Shown: positions 50,232 to 59,543 of the stretch, in pieces
How positions within the stretch are numbered: position 1 is the first letter of the stretch
Layout: the number at the start of each line of letters is the position of its first letter
NCBI RefSeq assembly: GCF_014698305.1
Contig: NZ_JACJST010000001.1
Span: 62,001-126,000, forward strand
DNA length: 64,000 bases
DNA from: Anabaena lutea FACHB-196
Lineage (GTDB): Bacteria > Cyanobacteriota > Cyanobacteriia > Cyanobacteriales > Nostocaceae
Direction of reading: 5' to 3'
Notes under the pieces: generated by a model
What the model saw: the letters and a program-made list of their open reading frames with translations, nothing else
Database searches by the model: none
What the model was told of the DNA's origin: nothing
Program-made: the position numbers and the translations under genes

Positions 50232-50900
50232 TCAATCTACAATTAAACTAGGAGAAGTCAGCACAAAAACATCCCTAGTTCCAGTAGTTGGATTTTGAGG
50301 TTTAATGGGAGTAGTAAAGTGAAAAAATTCATGATCATTAACTAAAAGCAGTTCTCCTGGTTGGAGGATCTTGTTAAAAACTGGTTTCTCTTTTTTAGCA
50401 TTGTACAAATGCGTTTCTCCACCTTGAATATTGTTTCTACTCACAGCAAATATCCCAATAAAATCAGTACCATCTTGATGGATACCTTCCGGTGCTGGAT
50501 TTCCTAAATGTCCAGGGGAACAACTAGTTCTGATTTGATGAACACCAATTTCTGCTTCCGGGTGAAGTTGACAAGAATCACAAAATGCTAAAACAACCTT
50601 CTTAAAAATATCCAGTTCTACCAACCTATCATCCAAATCTGCAAACTCTCTTTTGATATCACCCAATAAAGGATTATATTCTCCGCTTTGAAATAGATGT
50701 CCATGAGGAAGTTTAATCAACTTATCCCCTGAAACTATCAGCCGCGATAACCTTCTGGAGCGATATTCTCCCTTAATGTAAGGATCAACTGGTAAATTAT
50801 GAAAAAATGGCTGTAAATCTTCAGTATTAATCGAATTTACCTTTCTGAGAGTAAACAGAAAAGCATATTCTAATTCCGTCGCACGTGAGACTTCTTGCAT
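50232..50900 (-). CDS. 2-oxoglutarate/Fe(II) dioxygenase
   Basis: A 222-residue protein of the 2OG-Fe dioxygenase family that includes amino-acid hydroxylases such as isoleucine dioxygenase. Iron ligands H141 and D143 (GIHQDGTDF) and H194 (EFFHFTTP) are visible. The Arg/Thr-rich segment GTRDVFVLTS could bind 2-oxoglutarate. The substrate cannot be told. It stands alone, with MITE copy B just downstream. Confidence 0.82.
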   Translation of the reverse strand: MQEVSRATELEYAFLFTLRKVNSINTEDLQPFFHNLPVDPYIKGEYRSRRLSRLIVSGDKLIKLPHGHLFQSGEYNPLLGDIKREFADLDDRLVELDIFKKVVLAFCDSCQLHPEAEIGVHQIRTSCSPGHLGNPAPEGIHQDGTDFIGIFAVSRNNIQGGETHLYNAKKEKPVFNKILQPGELLLVNDHEFFHFTTPIKPQNPTTGTRDVFVLTSPSLIVD

Positions 50901-51205
50901 AGGATATTTCTCCTTGCATTTTTTAACCCTCCCAGTTTTTTTACATAGGAGGTATGTGATCTCTATTATATGCCACTAGAATTTAAATATCGTAAATTTA
51001 ACTACAAAAGTTACCATTTTGTGATATTAATGAGACAATTTACAAAATAAAGGGAACAGAGAATAGAAAGTGTCTTATTTCTTAAAACTTTAGTAATGAA
51101 AACGTAGCCCGAACAATAAAACGTCCAAGTTTTCAATCTCACTCTTTTAAGGGTGGGTTTCACTGTTCCCCCTTCACTGTTAAGAGTTCCCTCTGAATTA
51201 TTACA
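50901..51205. other. Intergenic region
   Basis: No gene, terminator or clear repeat recognised. It is A/T-rich between two divergent genes, so promoters for both are expected. Confidence 0.4.
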
Positions 51206-51931
51206 ATGACTGATTGGCTTTATCGCTATCCAACACTATATTCTGGTATTTTGCTCAAACGCTACAAGCGCTTTTTTGCTGATGTTCAACTAGCTTCAGG
51301 GGAAGTAGTGACAGCACACTGTCCCAATACAGGGCCAATGACTGGAGTTTCAACTATTGGTAGTGCAGTACAGCTTTCTAAAAGTGATAATCCTAACCGC
51401 AAATTAGCTTATACCTTAGAGTTAATTCAAGTAGAAAATATAGAACCGACTTGGGTAGGTGTGAATACAGCTTTACCAAATCGGGTAGTGAAATTAGCTT
51501 TAGAAAAACATCTTTTTCCAGAATTAGGTGACTATAGCCAAATTAAAGGTGAAGTGGTTTATGGCCAAGATAAAAAAAGTCGAGTAGATTTCTTTTTAAC
51601 AGGAAGTGATGAACAACTTCCGATTTATTTAGAAGTGAAAAATACGACTTGGACACAAGGTAATTTAGCACTGTTTCCCGACACAGAAACCACAAGAGGA
51701 CAAAAGCATTTACGAGAATTAATGGCACTTTTACCTCAAAGCCGGGGAGTGATGCTGTATTTTATTAATCGGGGTGATTGTCCAGAGTTTGCCCCTGGTG
51801 ACAGTACCGACCCTGTATATGGTAAGTTGTTACGGGAAGCTATAAACCTGGGTTTAGAAGTCCTACCCTGTCGTTTTGATGTTTCTCCAGAAGGCATTCG
51901 TTATTTGGGTTTAGCAAAACTGAAAATCTAA
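51206..51931 (+). CDS. sfsA: SfsA family DNA/RNA nuclease
   Basis: A 241-residue protein with the SfsA pattern: LLKRYKRFFADV, HCPNTGPMTG, and a PD-(D/E)XK nuclease core with SRVDFFL and YLEVKNTTW. Originally named as a sugar-fermentation stimulator, it is now seen as a nuclease; the role in cyanobacteria is unknown. Single gene with normal length. Confidence 0.93.
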   Translation: MTDWLYRYPTLYSGILLKRYKRFFADVQLASGEVVTAHCPNTGPMTGVSTIGSAVQLSKSDNPNRKLAYTLELIQVENIEPTWVGVNTALPNRVVKLALEKHLFPELGDYSQIKGEVVYGQDKKSRVDFFLTGSDEQLPIYLEVKNTTWTQGNLALFPDTETTRGQKHLRELMALLPQSRGVMLYFINRGDCPEFAPGDSTDPVYGKLLREAINLGLEVLPCRFDVSPEGIRYLGLAKLKI

Positions 51932-52092
51932 TCTCACCGGAATAGTGCTGTTAGCGGTAGCGGGGCGTTTAGCCCGTACCGAGTACCGAGTAATGAGTGT
52001 TGATTATTCTAATATAAACCATTGGTTTTTTATTCTTTCCCCCTGCCCCTAGTCCCTCCTTCTTTCCCAACAATAATGATTTACCAACTTAC

Positions 52093-53130
52093 TTATTCTG
52101 CTTTCCAGGCATTAAGTTGATCTTGGAATTTTTCCAGATTTTTAGGTTTATACTTGAGCGAAGGATCTTGCCAACGCTTCTTTACAGTGACATCCAAATC
52201 TGAAAACTCACCATCAACTTTGCGTAATATCCTTGGTAAAGGAATACCAAATATTTTTGGATCATGGTGAAAAATAGTTTGATAATTTGGTTTAATCCCA
52301 TCTTCAACACAGCTTTTATCTAAATCTAGACCAATTGCAGCTACTTGAGCCATCATCCAATCGAGTGCAGCATCTGATAAACCTCTCGTTGATTGTGTTC
52401 CTCCTCCCACACAACCGTGATCACCAGGAAACCATATTTGTGTCACTTGGTTTGGAATATCAGCATTAGGAGTCATAGGAGTTACATCAAATGCTTTGCG
52501 AGTTTCGTCAATCGCCACCGCATGGAATGCTTTCTTAATCCGGTGGTTGAGCTTGGTATCAAAAAACTCATATTTCTTATTAAGCCAGTTGTCAAGAGGG
52601 ATAAAAGGAATCAGATCTGGAACACCTAAAGCACCCACAGTATCCCAACATCCTAAGACTTCAATAGGTACATTTCCACCGTATTGTTCGCGAAACTTAA
52701 CTGCTGTTTCACCACTAGGATGAGTATCTTTATCTCTATTTCGGTAAAGCTCGTAAGCTTGTGGAATCTTCCGAATGTATTGTCTTTTCAATAATCCTGA
52801 ACAATAAATTAATCCAGCCAAGCAGCGTGCAGTATAAGCACCACGACTGAAACCAAATAGATAAATTTCATCTCCCTCTTCATAGTTGAGGCACAAAAAA
52901 CGGTAGGCTTTTTGAATCGCTTGGTCAATTCCCACGCCAAAAGCACCTCCTCTGATTTTATCGACTAAGTTTCCAGTTCCCAGACCTTCGTCGTAAAATA
53001 ATATTTGGTAAATGTGATCATCAGAGAGTGGTTTAATAGCTTCAGCCAGTTTTACCACATTGGTTGGATATGGAGTTTCTAATGTTTGCCAAGTTCCATC
53101 ACAGCAGACAATAATCCTTTTCATTTGCAT
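52093..53130 (-). CDS. DUF2235 alpha/beta-hydrolase-like protein
   Basis: A 345-residue protein of the DUF2235 family (Tle1-like phospholipase/hydrolase fold). It starts with the typical RIIVCCDGTWQ. The nucleophile elbow GFSRGAYTAR is at about 93-102, and an Asp/His pair (FPGDHGCVGGG) follows. Relatives include type VI lipase effectors, but no secretion genes are present, so a housekeeping role is more likely. Start MQMKR; the third residue is an alternative start. Confidence 0.85.
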   Translation of the reverse strand: MQMKRIIVCCDGTWQTLETPYPTNVVKLAEAIKPLSDDHIYQILFYDEGLGTGNLVDKIRGGAFGVGIDQAIQKAYRFLCLNYEEGDEIYLFGFSRGAYTARCLAGLIYCSGLLKRQYIRKIPQAYELYRNRDKDTHPSGETAVKFREQYGGNVPIEVLGCWDTVGALGVPDLIPFIPLDNWLNKKYEFFDTKLNHRIKKAFHAVAIDETRKAFDVTPMTPNADIPNQVTQIWFPGDHGCVGGGTQSTRGLSDAALDWMMAQVAAIGLDLDKSCVEDGIKPNYQTIFHHDPKIFGIPLPRILRKVDGEFSDLDVTVKKRWQDPSLKYKPKNLEKFQDQLNAWKAE

Positions 53131-53334
53131 TCACTCCTCTAGAGAAAATTCTGAATTTTGATAGTAAAAATTTTGACAAGGCTATAATTTTGTGTATATT
53201 AACCTCTAATAGGGCAAATAAGCTCAAAAAAGTAATGATATTTAAATATGTCTCAAGCTATATGAAATGTAATATTAGGGTTACATGATCATCAAATTCT
53301 GTCACAACATAGGTGTAAAGTAGCTGATAACCTG

Positions 53335-53817
53335 ATGATTATTCTTTTAATGGGCGTTTCTGGTTCTGGTAAAACTAGCATTGGGAAACTTTTAGCAGAA
53401 TCACTAAATTGGGAATTTAGCGACGCTGATACATTTCACCCACCAGCTAACATCGAAAAAATGCAGGGTGGTATTCCCCTCAATGATGCTGATAGAATGC
53501 CTTGGTTAGAAGATTTACAAGCTGCTATCAAAAATTGGCAACAAGAAAATAAAAATGTAGTTTTGGCTTGTTCTGCCCTTAAAGCTAGTTATCGCCAAAT
53601 GCTGATAATTGATAATCGTGTTCAGCTAGTTTATCTGAAAGGTGCATTTGATGTGATTGAAAAACGGCTAAAAACGCGACAAAATCACTTTATGACCGAA
53701 AAGCTCCTCAAAAGCCAGTTTTATGACCTTGAAGAGCCAAATAATTGTATCTGCGTTGATGTTTCTGAATCGCCTGAAGTGATTGTAGAGAAGATTAGAA
53801 AAGCTTTAGGAATTTAG
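53335..53817 (+). CDS. gntK: Gluconokinase
   Basis: A 160-residue kinase that phosphorylates gluconate to 6-phosphogluconate. The P-loop GVSGSGKT is at 7-14, the family segment DADTFHPPANIEKMQGGIPL follows, then NDADRMPWL and VLACSALKASYR. It lies 51 bp before the HipA-like kinase gene, so co-transcription is possible. Confidence 0.93.
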   Translation: MIILLMGVSGSGKTSIGKLLAESLNWEFSDADTFHPPANIEKMQGGIPLNDADRMPWLEDLQAAIKNWQQENKNVVLACSALKASYRQMLIIDNRVQLVYLKGAFDVIEKRLKTRQNHFMTEKLLKSQFYDLEEPNNCICVDVSESPEVIVEKIRKALGI

Positions 53818-53868
53818 GCTAGTTGATGAGATGATTACCATACTATGTGTTTGCCGTCATGATAAATC

Positions 53869-54780
53869 ATGTCAGATCTGTTTCCAATCATTGAAGTTCC
53901 CCTAGATGCTTCTCAGGATATTGAGGATTTGGGAACACGAATAAAGTTCTGGTTCTATGACGATAACCTTAGTCGTTGTCTCTTTAAGAAAGCTAGACCA
54001 AATACTGGAGAGGATTGGGCAGAAAAAATTGCTACTGAATTGTGCAAATTACTGGGACTACCCCATGCTGAACAGGAATTAGCTATATACAGGGGAGAAA
54101 AAGGTACTGTTTCACCCTCATTTTTACGAGGAGAATGGAAAAACGGTACTCTCATTACTGGTAGGGAAATTCTCGCTCAAAAATTACCTGACTATCCACA
54201 ACATCCAAAAGATCATTCCCAACACACAATTAATAATGTATTCAGTACCATTGAAGCTACTTCGCTTAACTTACCGATAGAATGGATACCACCAGAAGGA
54301 ATTAATACTGCAATTGATACTTTTGTCGGATACTTGCTGTTAGATGCGTGGATAGGTAATACTGATCGACACCATGAAAACTGGGCATTTATCAGTGTTA
54401 AAGATAGAATTTACTTATCACCAACTTATGATCATGGTTCTAGTCTTGGTAGAAACGAGCCTGACTCCAAACGACAACAAAGATTAACCACAAAAGATAA
54501 GGCTTTTGCTGTTGAATCCTATGCCCAAAAATGCTATTCTGTTTTTTATACCCAAGTTGGTAATACACACCGCCTCAGAAACTTTGATGTTTTTTGTGAA
54601 GTAAAAAAACTTTATCCCAATGCTGCAAAAATTTGGCTTGATAGATTGGCAGAAATTAGCAGTAATGATACTTTAAAAATTATTATGCGTATTCCCAAAC
54701 ATCGAATATCCATACCAGCAATAGAATTTGCTCACAAAATACTTGAATTAAATCAAAAGGAACTGCTAAATTTACAGTGA
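53869..54780 (+). CDS. HipA-like kinase core (HipT-type)
   Basis: A 303-residue protein with the HipA C-terminal kinase fold. A possible ATP lysine is K40/K41 (CLFKKARPNTGEDW). The catalytic region GNTDRHHENW has D166 and N171, and the metal-binding motif SPTYDHGSS has D188. The N-terminal subdomain found in full-length HipA is missing. A similar segment occurs instead at the start of the next gene, as in HipBST systems where HipS and HipT are split. There is no HipB-like DNA-binding gene nearby. HipT kinases phosphorylate tRNA-synthetase targets; whether this one does is unknown. Confidence 0.78.
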   Translation: MSDLFPIIEVPLDASQDIEDLGTRIKFWFYDDNLSRCLFKKARPNTGEDWAEKIATELCKLLGLPHAEQELAIYRGEKGTVSPSFLRGEWKNGTLITGREILAQKLPDYPQHPKDHSQHTINNVFSTIEATSLNLPIEWIPPEGINTAIDTFVGYLLLDAWIGNTDRHHENWAFISVKDRIYLSPTYDHGSSLGRNEPDSKRQQRLTTKDKAFAVESYAQKCYSVFYTQVGNTHRLRNFDVFCEVKKLYPNAAKIWLDRLAEISSNDTLKIIMRIPKHRISIPAIEFAHKILELNQKELLNLQ

Positions 54781-54791
54781 ATTTTTTATCT

Positions 54792-55556
54792 ATGAAAACT
54801 CTTTTCTTAGCTTGGCAAGATCCAACAACTCGTGCTTGGTTCCCTGTCGGGAGATTAACATTTGATGGTGAAAAATATACTTTTGTATACACCCAAGGAG
54901 CTAGACAAGCACAAGATAAATGTGATTTCAACCTAGTATATTCGTTCCCAGATTTGCACAGGGTTTATAAATCAACTGAATTATTCCCATTGTTTTATAA
55001 CCGAGTGATGCAAACTTCTCGACCAGACTATAAAGATTGTATTCAATGGCTGAATATACCTGAAAACGAAGATGATCCAATTGCTATTCTTTCGCGTTCT
55101 GGAGGACGTAAGGTAACAGATCATTATGAAGTTTTCCCTTGTCCAGAACCTGATGAAAATGGTTTATACAAAATTCATTTTTTTGCTCATGGTTTGCGAC
55201 ATTTTCCCCCATCTGCAACCGAAAGAATTCATCAATTACAAACCCAAGAAGTTTTGTATTTAGCTAACGAATTTCAAAATCCCTATGACTCACGTGCATT
55301 GCTTTTATGTACAAAGGATCATCATATTGTTGGTTATTGTCCCCGCTATATTGTAGATGATGTTTTTAAACTAAACAACAAAAATTCAGAACTTCTAAAA
55401 GTATACGTTGAGCGCATCAACCCAGTACCAGCACCACTTCAGCTACGTTTATTATGTAGTTTAACCGCAGAATGGCGTGATGATTTTCGTCCATTTTCCA
55501 GTCAGGAATATCAACCAATAGTAGCTGATATCCCTGCTGAATATGTAACGATCTAA
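54792..55556 (+). CDS. HipS-like N-terminal domain fused to HIRAN domain
   Basis: About 254 residues. Residues 1-75 look like HipA N-subdomain 1/HipS (VGRLTFDGEKYTFVY, then YSFPDLHRVYKSTELFPLF). Residues about 115-215 match the HIRAN domain, which binds DNA 3' ends or stalled forks in other proteins (LYLANEFQNPYDSRALLL, IVGYCPRYIVDDVF). A GTG at 54777 would overlap the kinase stop (GTGA). The ATG at 54792 is the alternative used here. Likely an antitoxin or regulator of the upstream kinase; inferred from HipBST. It overlaps the PfkB gene tail by 4 bp. Confidence 0.72.
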   Translation: MKTLFLAWQDPTTRAWFPVGRLTFDGEKYTFVYTQGARQAQDKCDFNLVYSFPDLHRVYKSTELFPLFYNRVMQTSRPDYKDCIQWLNIPENEDDPIAILSRSGGRKVTDHYEVFPCPEPDENGLYKIHFFAHGLRHFPPSATERIHQLQTQEVLYLANEFQNPYDSRALLLCTKDHHIVGYCPRYIVDDVFKLNNKNSELLKVYVERINPVPAPLQLRLLCSLTAEWRDDFRPFSSQEYQPIVADIPAEYVTI

Positions 55557-56530
55557 AGTTGATGAGAAGCCAGAAAAGCATCAACTTCAGCCGCAGTGGG
55601 TTGGGATGCGATCGCACCAGGTTTAATAGTAGTTAGCGCCCCCACAGCACTAGCATAGGTGACAACTCGTTTTGCGGTTTCTCCATCCCGCAAATTTTGA
55701 ATTCCAGATATATGTAATTGATGGATAAACCCAGCTAAAAAGCTATCTCCCGCACCCGTAGTATCAACAACAGGTATAGAAAAAGCAGGTAATTTGCCTT
55801 CATTCTCACCTAAACAATAGGCGCAACCATTTTCACCATCTGTCACCAAAACTCCTTCCAGTGAATTCAAGCGATAAGTAATTGCTCCTGGGTCTGTAGT
55901 ATCAAATAACCATTCTGCTTCTTCTTTAGTCAGTTTGAGAAAATCAAATCTCTTTAATAATGCCTGAATTTTTGACTTGGCTGTATTTTCATCTTGCCAA
56001 AATACTGGTCGCCAATTCACATCAAGAATAATTTTCAGATCATATTGTTCGGCTAACTCTAAGGCTCGCAAAACAGCTTGCTCACTTTCAGGATAGGCTA
56101 GTTCTAAAGTTCCTAAAACCAAAAAGTCTGCTTCATCAAACAGCGAATGTGGTAATTGCTTGGCTACTAGACGGGTATCAGCAAATTCCGAAGTCTCATA
56201 TTCGCCAAATCCAGCAAAAGTGCGATCGCCTGCCAAATCCCTAGTAACATAAACTTGTCGCGTTGGTGCTATAGGATGACGTTGCACACCCGTCGTATCT
56301 ACACCGATATCCTGTAATAGCTTCACCAGATCATTACCTGCTTCATCCTCTCCTACTGCGCCAATAAACCCTGCTGGCGTTCCCAACTTCACCAAAGCAC
56401 AAGCGACATTAGCAGGCGCTCCCCCTGGGTAGGGAGTCCAAGACTGCACTTCTTCCAGCTTTAGCCCCATTTGATCAGCTAAACAATCAAACAAAACTTC
56501 GCCAAGGCACAAAACACGGGGATTACTCAT
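55553..56530 (-). CDS. PfkB-family carbohydrate kinase (fructokinase-like)
   Basis: A 325-residue ribokinase-fold kinase. N-terminal substrate signature PGGAPANVACALVKLG and C-terminal DTTGAGDSFLAGF (catalytic Asp in GAGD) are both present. The pattern is close to fructokinases. It ends tail to tail, overlapping the HIRAN gene by 4 bp. Together with gluconokinase it makes the second sugar kinase flanking the HipA/HIRAN pair. Confidence 0.9.
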   Translation of the reverse strand: MSNPRVLCLGEVLFDCLADQMGLKLEEVQSWTPYPGGAPANVACALVKLGTPAGFIGAVGEDEAGNDLVKLLQDIGVDTTGVQRHPIAPTRQVYVTRDLAGDRTFAGFGEYETSEFADTRLVAKQLPHSLFDEADFLVLGTLELAYPESEQAVLRALELAEQYDLKIILDVNWRPVFWQDENTAKSKIQALLKRFDFLKLTKEEAEWLFDTTDPGAITYRLNSLEGVLVTDGENGCAYCLGENEGKLPAFSIPVVDTTGAGDSFLAGFIHQLHISGIQNLRDGETAKRVVTYASAVGALTTIKPGAIASQPTAAEVDAFLASHQL

Positions 56531-56882
56531 CTCATTTTTGATTTACGACTTGGGATTAGGATTATGTATAAAATATACAACAAACTTTATTCATTTGTCT
56601 CCAGTTATTCATAGAATACAATAGCAATTTTTGTGACTAAATAGAGTATACCTGCTTTTAAATTTCCAAATTTACTACCTCAGTAGACAAGAGAATTTTT
56701 ATGCAAAAACGTACTATTTAATACAAAATATTTTATAGACTAGATTAACCTCCAGATCAAATCCAAAGAAAATATTGACTTTGGTATTAGTGGGAACATT
56801 TGTAATGCCTACCTCTGAGAGAATCTTTTAGAATTGGTAAAGAGCGATTGAGTACATATACCAAGGGAGGAATAAATAAGTC
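56531..56882. other. Intergenic region
   Basis: A/T-rich, no gene or clear repeat recognised. It should contain promoters of the divergent kinase and LuxR-type gene. Confidence 0.4.
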
Positions 56883-57158
56883 ATGGCTGCTAGTGAGTCT
56901 GGGACCCCTGTTAGTCTGTCAGACAGAGAACTGCAAATTATCGACTTAGTGGCCGCAGGCTTAACTAACCAAGAAATTGCAGGAAAACTGGAGATTAGCA
57001 AACGTACAGTAGATAACCATATCAGCAATATTCTCACCAAAACCAAGACCGATAACCGCGTCGCTTTGGTTCGTTGGGCTTTGCAATGGGGAAAAGTATG
57101 CTTAAACGATGTCAATTGTTGTACTCTCCCCACCCATAACGATGAAACCGTTAGTTAG
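56883..57158 (+). CDS. Small LuxR-type regulator (PedR-like)
   Basis: A 91-residue protein that consists almost only of a GerE/LuxR helix-turn-helix (SLSDRELQIIDLVAAGLTNQ, then EIAGKLEISKRTVDNHISNIL) with a short tail containing VCLNDVNCCTLP. Size, tail cysteines and sequence match PedR, which controls photosynthetic genes in response to electron-transport redox state through thioredoxin in Synechocystis. DNA binding is near certain. The redox role is inferred from the family and the conserved cysteines. Confidence 0.8.
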   Translation: MAASESGTPVSLSDRELQIIDLVAAGLTNQEIAGKLEISKRTVDNHISNILTKTKTDNRVALVRWALQWGKVCLNDVNCCTLPTHNDETVS

Positions 57159-57244
57159 TCGATAGCTATTATTCCTGTCTGGGATGCTGAAAAGTCAATT
57201 TTGAGGTTTACTGATTGTTCTCCTCCTCACTCCTCTTTTTCAGT

Positions 57245-57424
57245 GTGAACCTCTACCACAAGTTCCGCAACTTTCACTTAGCGGGAGTTGACGCTAAGGA
57301 ATCAACTTTCTTTTCAGTATCGGAACCTGTACATCATAATTCCTCTTACAATTGGGCAAAACAGATAACCGAGGAAAGGCTCAAGGAATCAATAGACTTT
57401 TACAAGAAGTCAGGGAAGGCATAA
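57245..57424 (+). CDS. Possible small protein of unknown function
   Basis: A 59-residue frame from a GTG (VNLYHKFRNFHLAGVDAKES), with a helical C-terminus (WAKQITEERLKESIDFYKKS). No recognised family and no clear ribosome site. An inverted repeat GGGGAAAAG/CTTTTCCCC (57425-57461) right after the stop supports a transcript end here. It may be a real small gene or a remnant of a larger one. A TTG at 57215 would extend it. Confidence 0.3.
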   Translation: MNLYHKFRNFHLAGVDAKESTFFSVSEPVHHNSSYNWAKQITEERLKESIDFYKKSGKA

Positions 57425-57461
57425 GGGGAAAAGGGTATAATTTGTATTTACTCTTTTCCCC
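57425..57461 (+). terminator. Hairpin after the small open frame
   Basis: A 9-bp perfect inverted repeat GGGGAAAAG/CTTTTCCCC with a 19-base spacer. Confidence 0.45.
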
Positions 57462-57577
57462 ACACCTTTATCTTTTTCAAAAATTTCCCAAAATTATCCA
57501 CAAAAATTAGCAATAATCTAGTCCGACAAGCGCTACATTGGAAAGAAATATATGTTGCTTTATCCGCTTGGGGGAAA

Positions 57578-58231
57578 ATGAATACTACTGCTTCTTTTCC
57601 AGATGGCTCATCTCCCTTTAACTTTTTGAACTTTGACTTTATAGCACCATCACCCAAGCAAGATGCTGAATTACTTAAACAGCTATCTTTTCTTCCTGGG
57701 TTACAAGAAATTCTCATGCTGCGTCAGGTTCACGCCCTAGAACACGCTACTGTTTGGGTTCTCAGTGAAACTAAAAGCGCTTATTACCCTCCAGGAAAGC
57801 CGACAAATGTGCTATTGGATAACGAATTACTAAGTGGTTTGTCTACAGAAGATGGATTTTACCTTTACGGTGATGTCAATATCAGTTATTTGCGACGTGC
57901 GGTAACACTAGCCCAACATCGTCTCACCAGTGGAGAATGGGATTTAGCCGTGCATCCCCGTTGTGGTACAAATTTATCGGTAGCAATGCTATTAACTGCT
58001 GGATTAGCTGTAGGTGTGCATTTATTGGTACCATTTCGACCAATGGAACAACTCATAGGTTTAGGTTTAGCAGCGACAACAGCATCTGAACTTGCACCCT
58101 ATTTAGGTTCTATCGCTCAACGTTATTTAACAACAGCTATCCCCTTTAACCTTGAGACTGAAAATATTATTCAGACACATGATGCTTGGGGACGTGAATC
58201 ACATTTTGTCAAAGTGAAGTGGTGTGACTAA
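57578..58231 (+). CDS. DUF6391-like cyanobacterial membrane-associated protein
   Basis: A 217-residue protein. A conserved-looking LRQVHALEHATVWVLSE segment (about 48-64) has a His-Glu-His pattern, a possible metal site. Two hydrophobic stretches follow at about 132-150 and 157-175. The pattern resembles the cyanobacterial DUF6391 family. Enzymatic role unknown. It is placed before a glycosyltransferase gene, separated by 170 bp with repeat sequence, so no operon link is clear. Confidence 0.55.
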   Translation: MNTTASFPDGSSPFNFLNFDFIAPSPKQDAELLKQLSFLPGLQEILMLRQVHALEHATVWVLSETKSAYYPPGKPTNVLLDNELLSGLSTEDGFYLYGDVNISYLRRAVTLAQHRLTSGEWDLAVHPRCGTNLSVAMLLTAGLAVGVHLLVPFRPMEQLIGLGLAATTASELAPYLGSIAQRYLTTAIPFNLETENIIQTHDAWGRESHFVKVKWCD

Positions 58232-58401
58232 ATAAGTAGGTTGGCGTTAAAAATTGTCGTTATGACAAGGCAGGGGGCAGGGGGCAGAAGGAAAGAGGTT
58301 TTTGGGCAACTTTACTTTTAGTTACATAGTACTCTTCGAGAAGCCGCTCCGCGTCTACGGTTTTTTTGTGCCTTTCTACTTAAATACCTATTAATTGTCT
58401 A

Positions 58402-59400
58402 ATGAGAAAACTTTACTTTTTAGTTCCTGGTACAGATGGAAAATTTGCCTGTGGTGGTCTTTGGGCAGAGTTAAAAACAGTTAGTTTAGCTCAACGAATT
58501 TGTAATGCGGAAGTTGTCACTTATCGTCAACGCGAAAAAGGTCAGATTTTTCTGGATGATCTGCTCAAAGAAAACAACTTAAATGATGTTATTTTTGTAA
58601 TTAGTTGGGGATTTGATATTGCTAAATTAGCGCCTAAACTGCACAAATACAATGTGGTTTATCATGCTCACAGTGCAGGTTATAAATTAAATCTACCAGC
58701 AAATATTCCCATTATTACAGTCAGCCGCAACACGATGGGATATTGGGGACAAAAAGCACCAAATAATCTTATTTATTATTTACCTAATCAAATCGCTAAT
58801 GAATTTACAAATTTGCATCTAGAACGAGATATTGATGTTTTAGTTCAGTCTCGGAAATCTTCTGAATATTTAATCAAAGAATTAATTCCCGCATTGCAGC
58901 AAAAATGCAAAGTATTTGTCGTTGACTCTTATATCGAAGATTTACCGGGATTATTCAACCGAGCGAAAATTTATCTTTACGACTCCGCTGAATATTGGGC
59001 GCAACAAGGCGTTAGTGAAGGTTTTGGTTTACAACCAATGGAAGCCCTAGCTTGTGGTTGTCAAGTTCTTTCTAGCGTTAACGGTGGACTGTCTGATTAC
59101 TTAGATCCTGGATTTAATTGCTATAAAATAGCTGGCTATTCTCTAGAATATGATGTACAGAAAATTTTAAAATCTTTAACATCTCCAGTTTGTTTAACTT
59201 TATCAACAGAGGTTTTATCAGAGTACCGGAGTGAAAATATTATTCAGCGATTTACAGTAATTTTGGCAGAAATCAATGAATTTTTTGACCACAAAAGCCA
59301 TTTTTCCACACCGATTAAAAATTTAACTCAATTGCGTTTAGCAAAATTATTTATAAATAGAGTATATAGTAAACTGAAAAAGAAATTTTTTAAAAAATAA
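58402..59400 (+). CDS. Glycosyltransferase, GT4-like
   Basis: A 332-residue GT-B fold protein. The N-terminal Rossmann-like half carries GGLWAELKTVSLAQRI. The C-terminal half holds the GT4 E-x7-E type motif in VSEGFGLQPMEALACGCQV (about 205-223). Donor and acceptor sugars are unknown. It lies 143 bp before rfbB; both could serve cell-surface polysaccharide synthesis. The C-terminus is lysine-rich. Confidence 0.8.
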   Translation: MRKLYFLVPGTDGKFACGGLWAELKTVSLAQRICNAEVVTYRQREKGQIFLDDLLKENNLNDVIFVISWGFDIAKLAPKLHKYNVVYHAHSAGYKLNLPANIPIITVSRNTMGYWGQKAPNNLIYYLPNQIANEFTNLHLERDIDVLVQSRKSSEYLIKELIPALQQKCKVFVVDSYIEDLPGLFNRAKIYLYDSAEYWAQQGVSEGFGLQPMEALACGCQVLSSVNGGLSDYLDPGFNCYKIAGYSLEYDVQKILKSLTSPVCLTLSTEVLSEYRSENIIQRFTVILAEINEFFDHKSHFSTPIKNLTQLRLAKLFINRVYSKLKKKFFKK

Positions 59401-59543
59401 TTTAACTGATGTATAAATGTTACGGGCAATGTTTATACACAACAGAAGAAATCCAACAGAGAAAAAAATGTTGAAATAATTCGTAATTCGTAATCAAACA
59501 ATAATTTCAATTTAAAATCCAAAATCTAAAATCCAAAATCAAT

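Noticed and set aside
57215-57244. Yfr1-like small RNA in the CTCCTCACTCCTC segment
   Set aside because: The segment lacks the exact ACTCCTCACAC core and the two expected hairpins.
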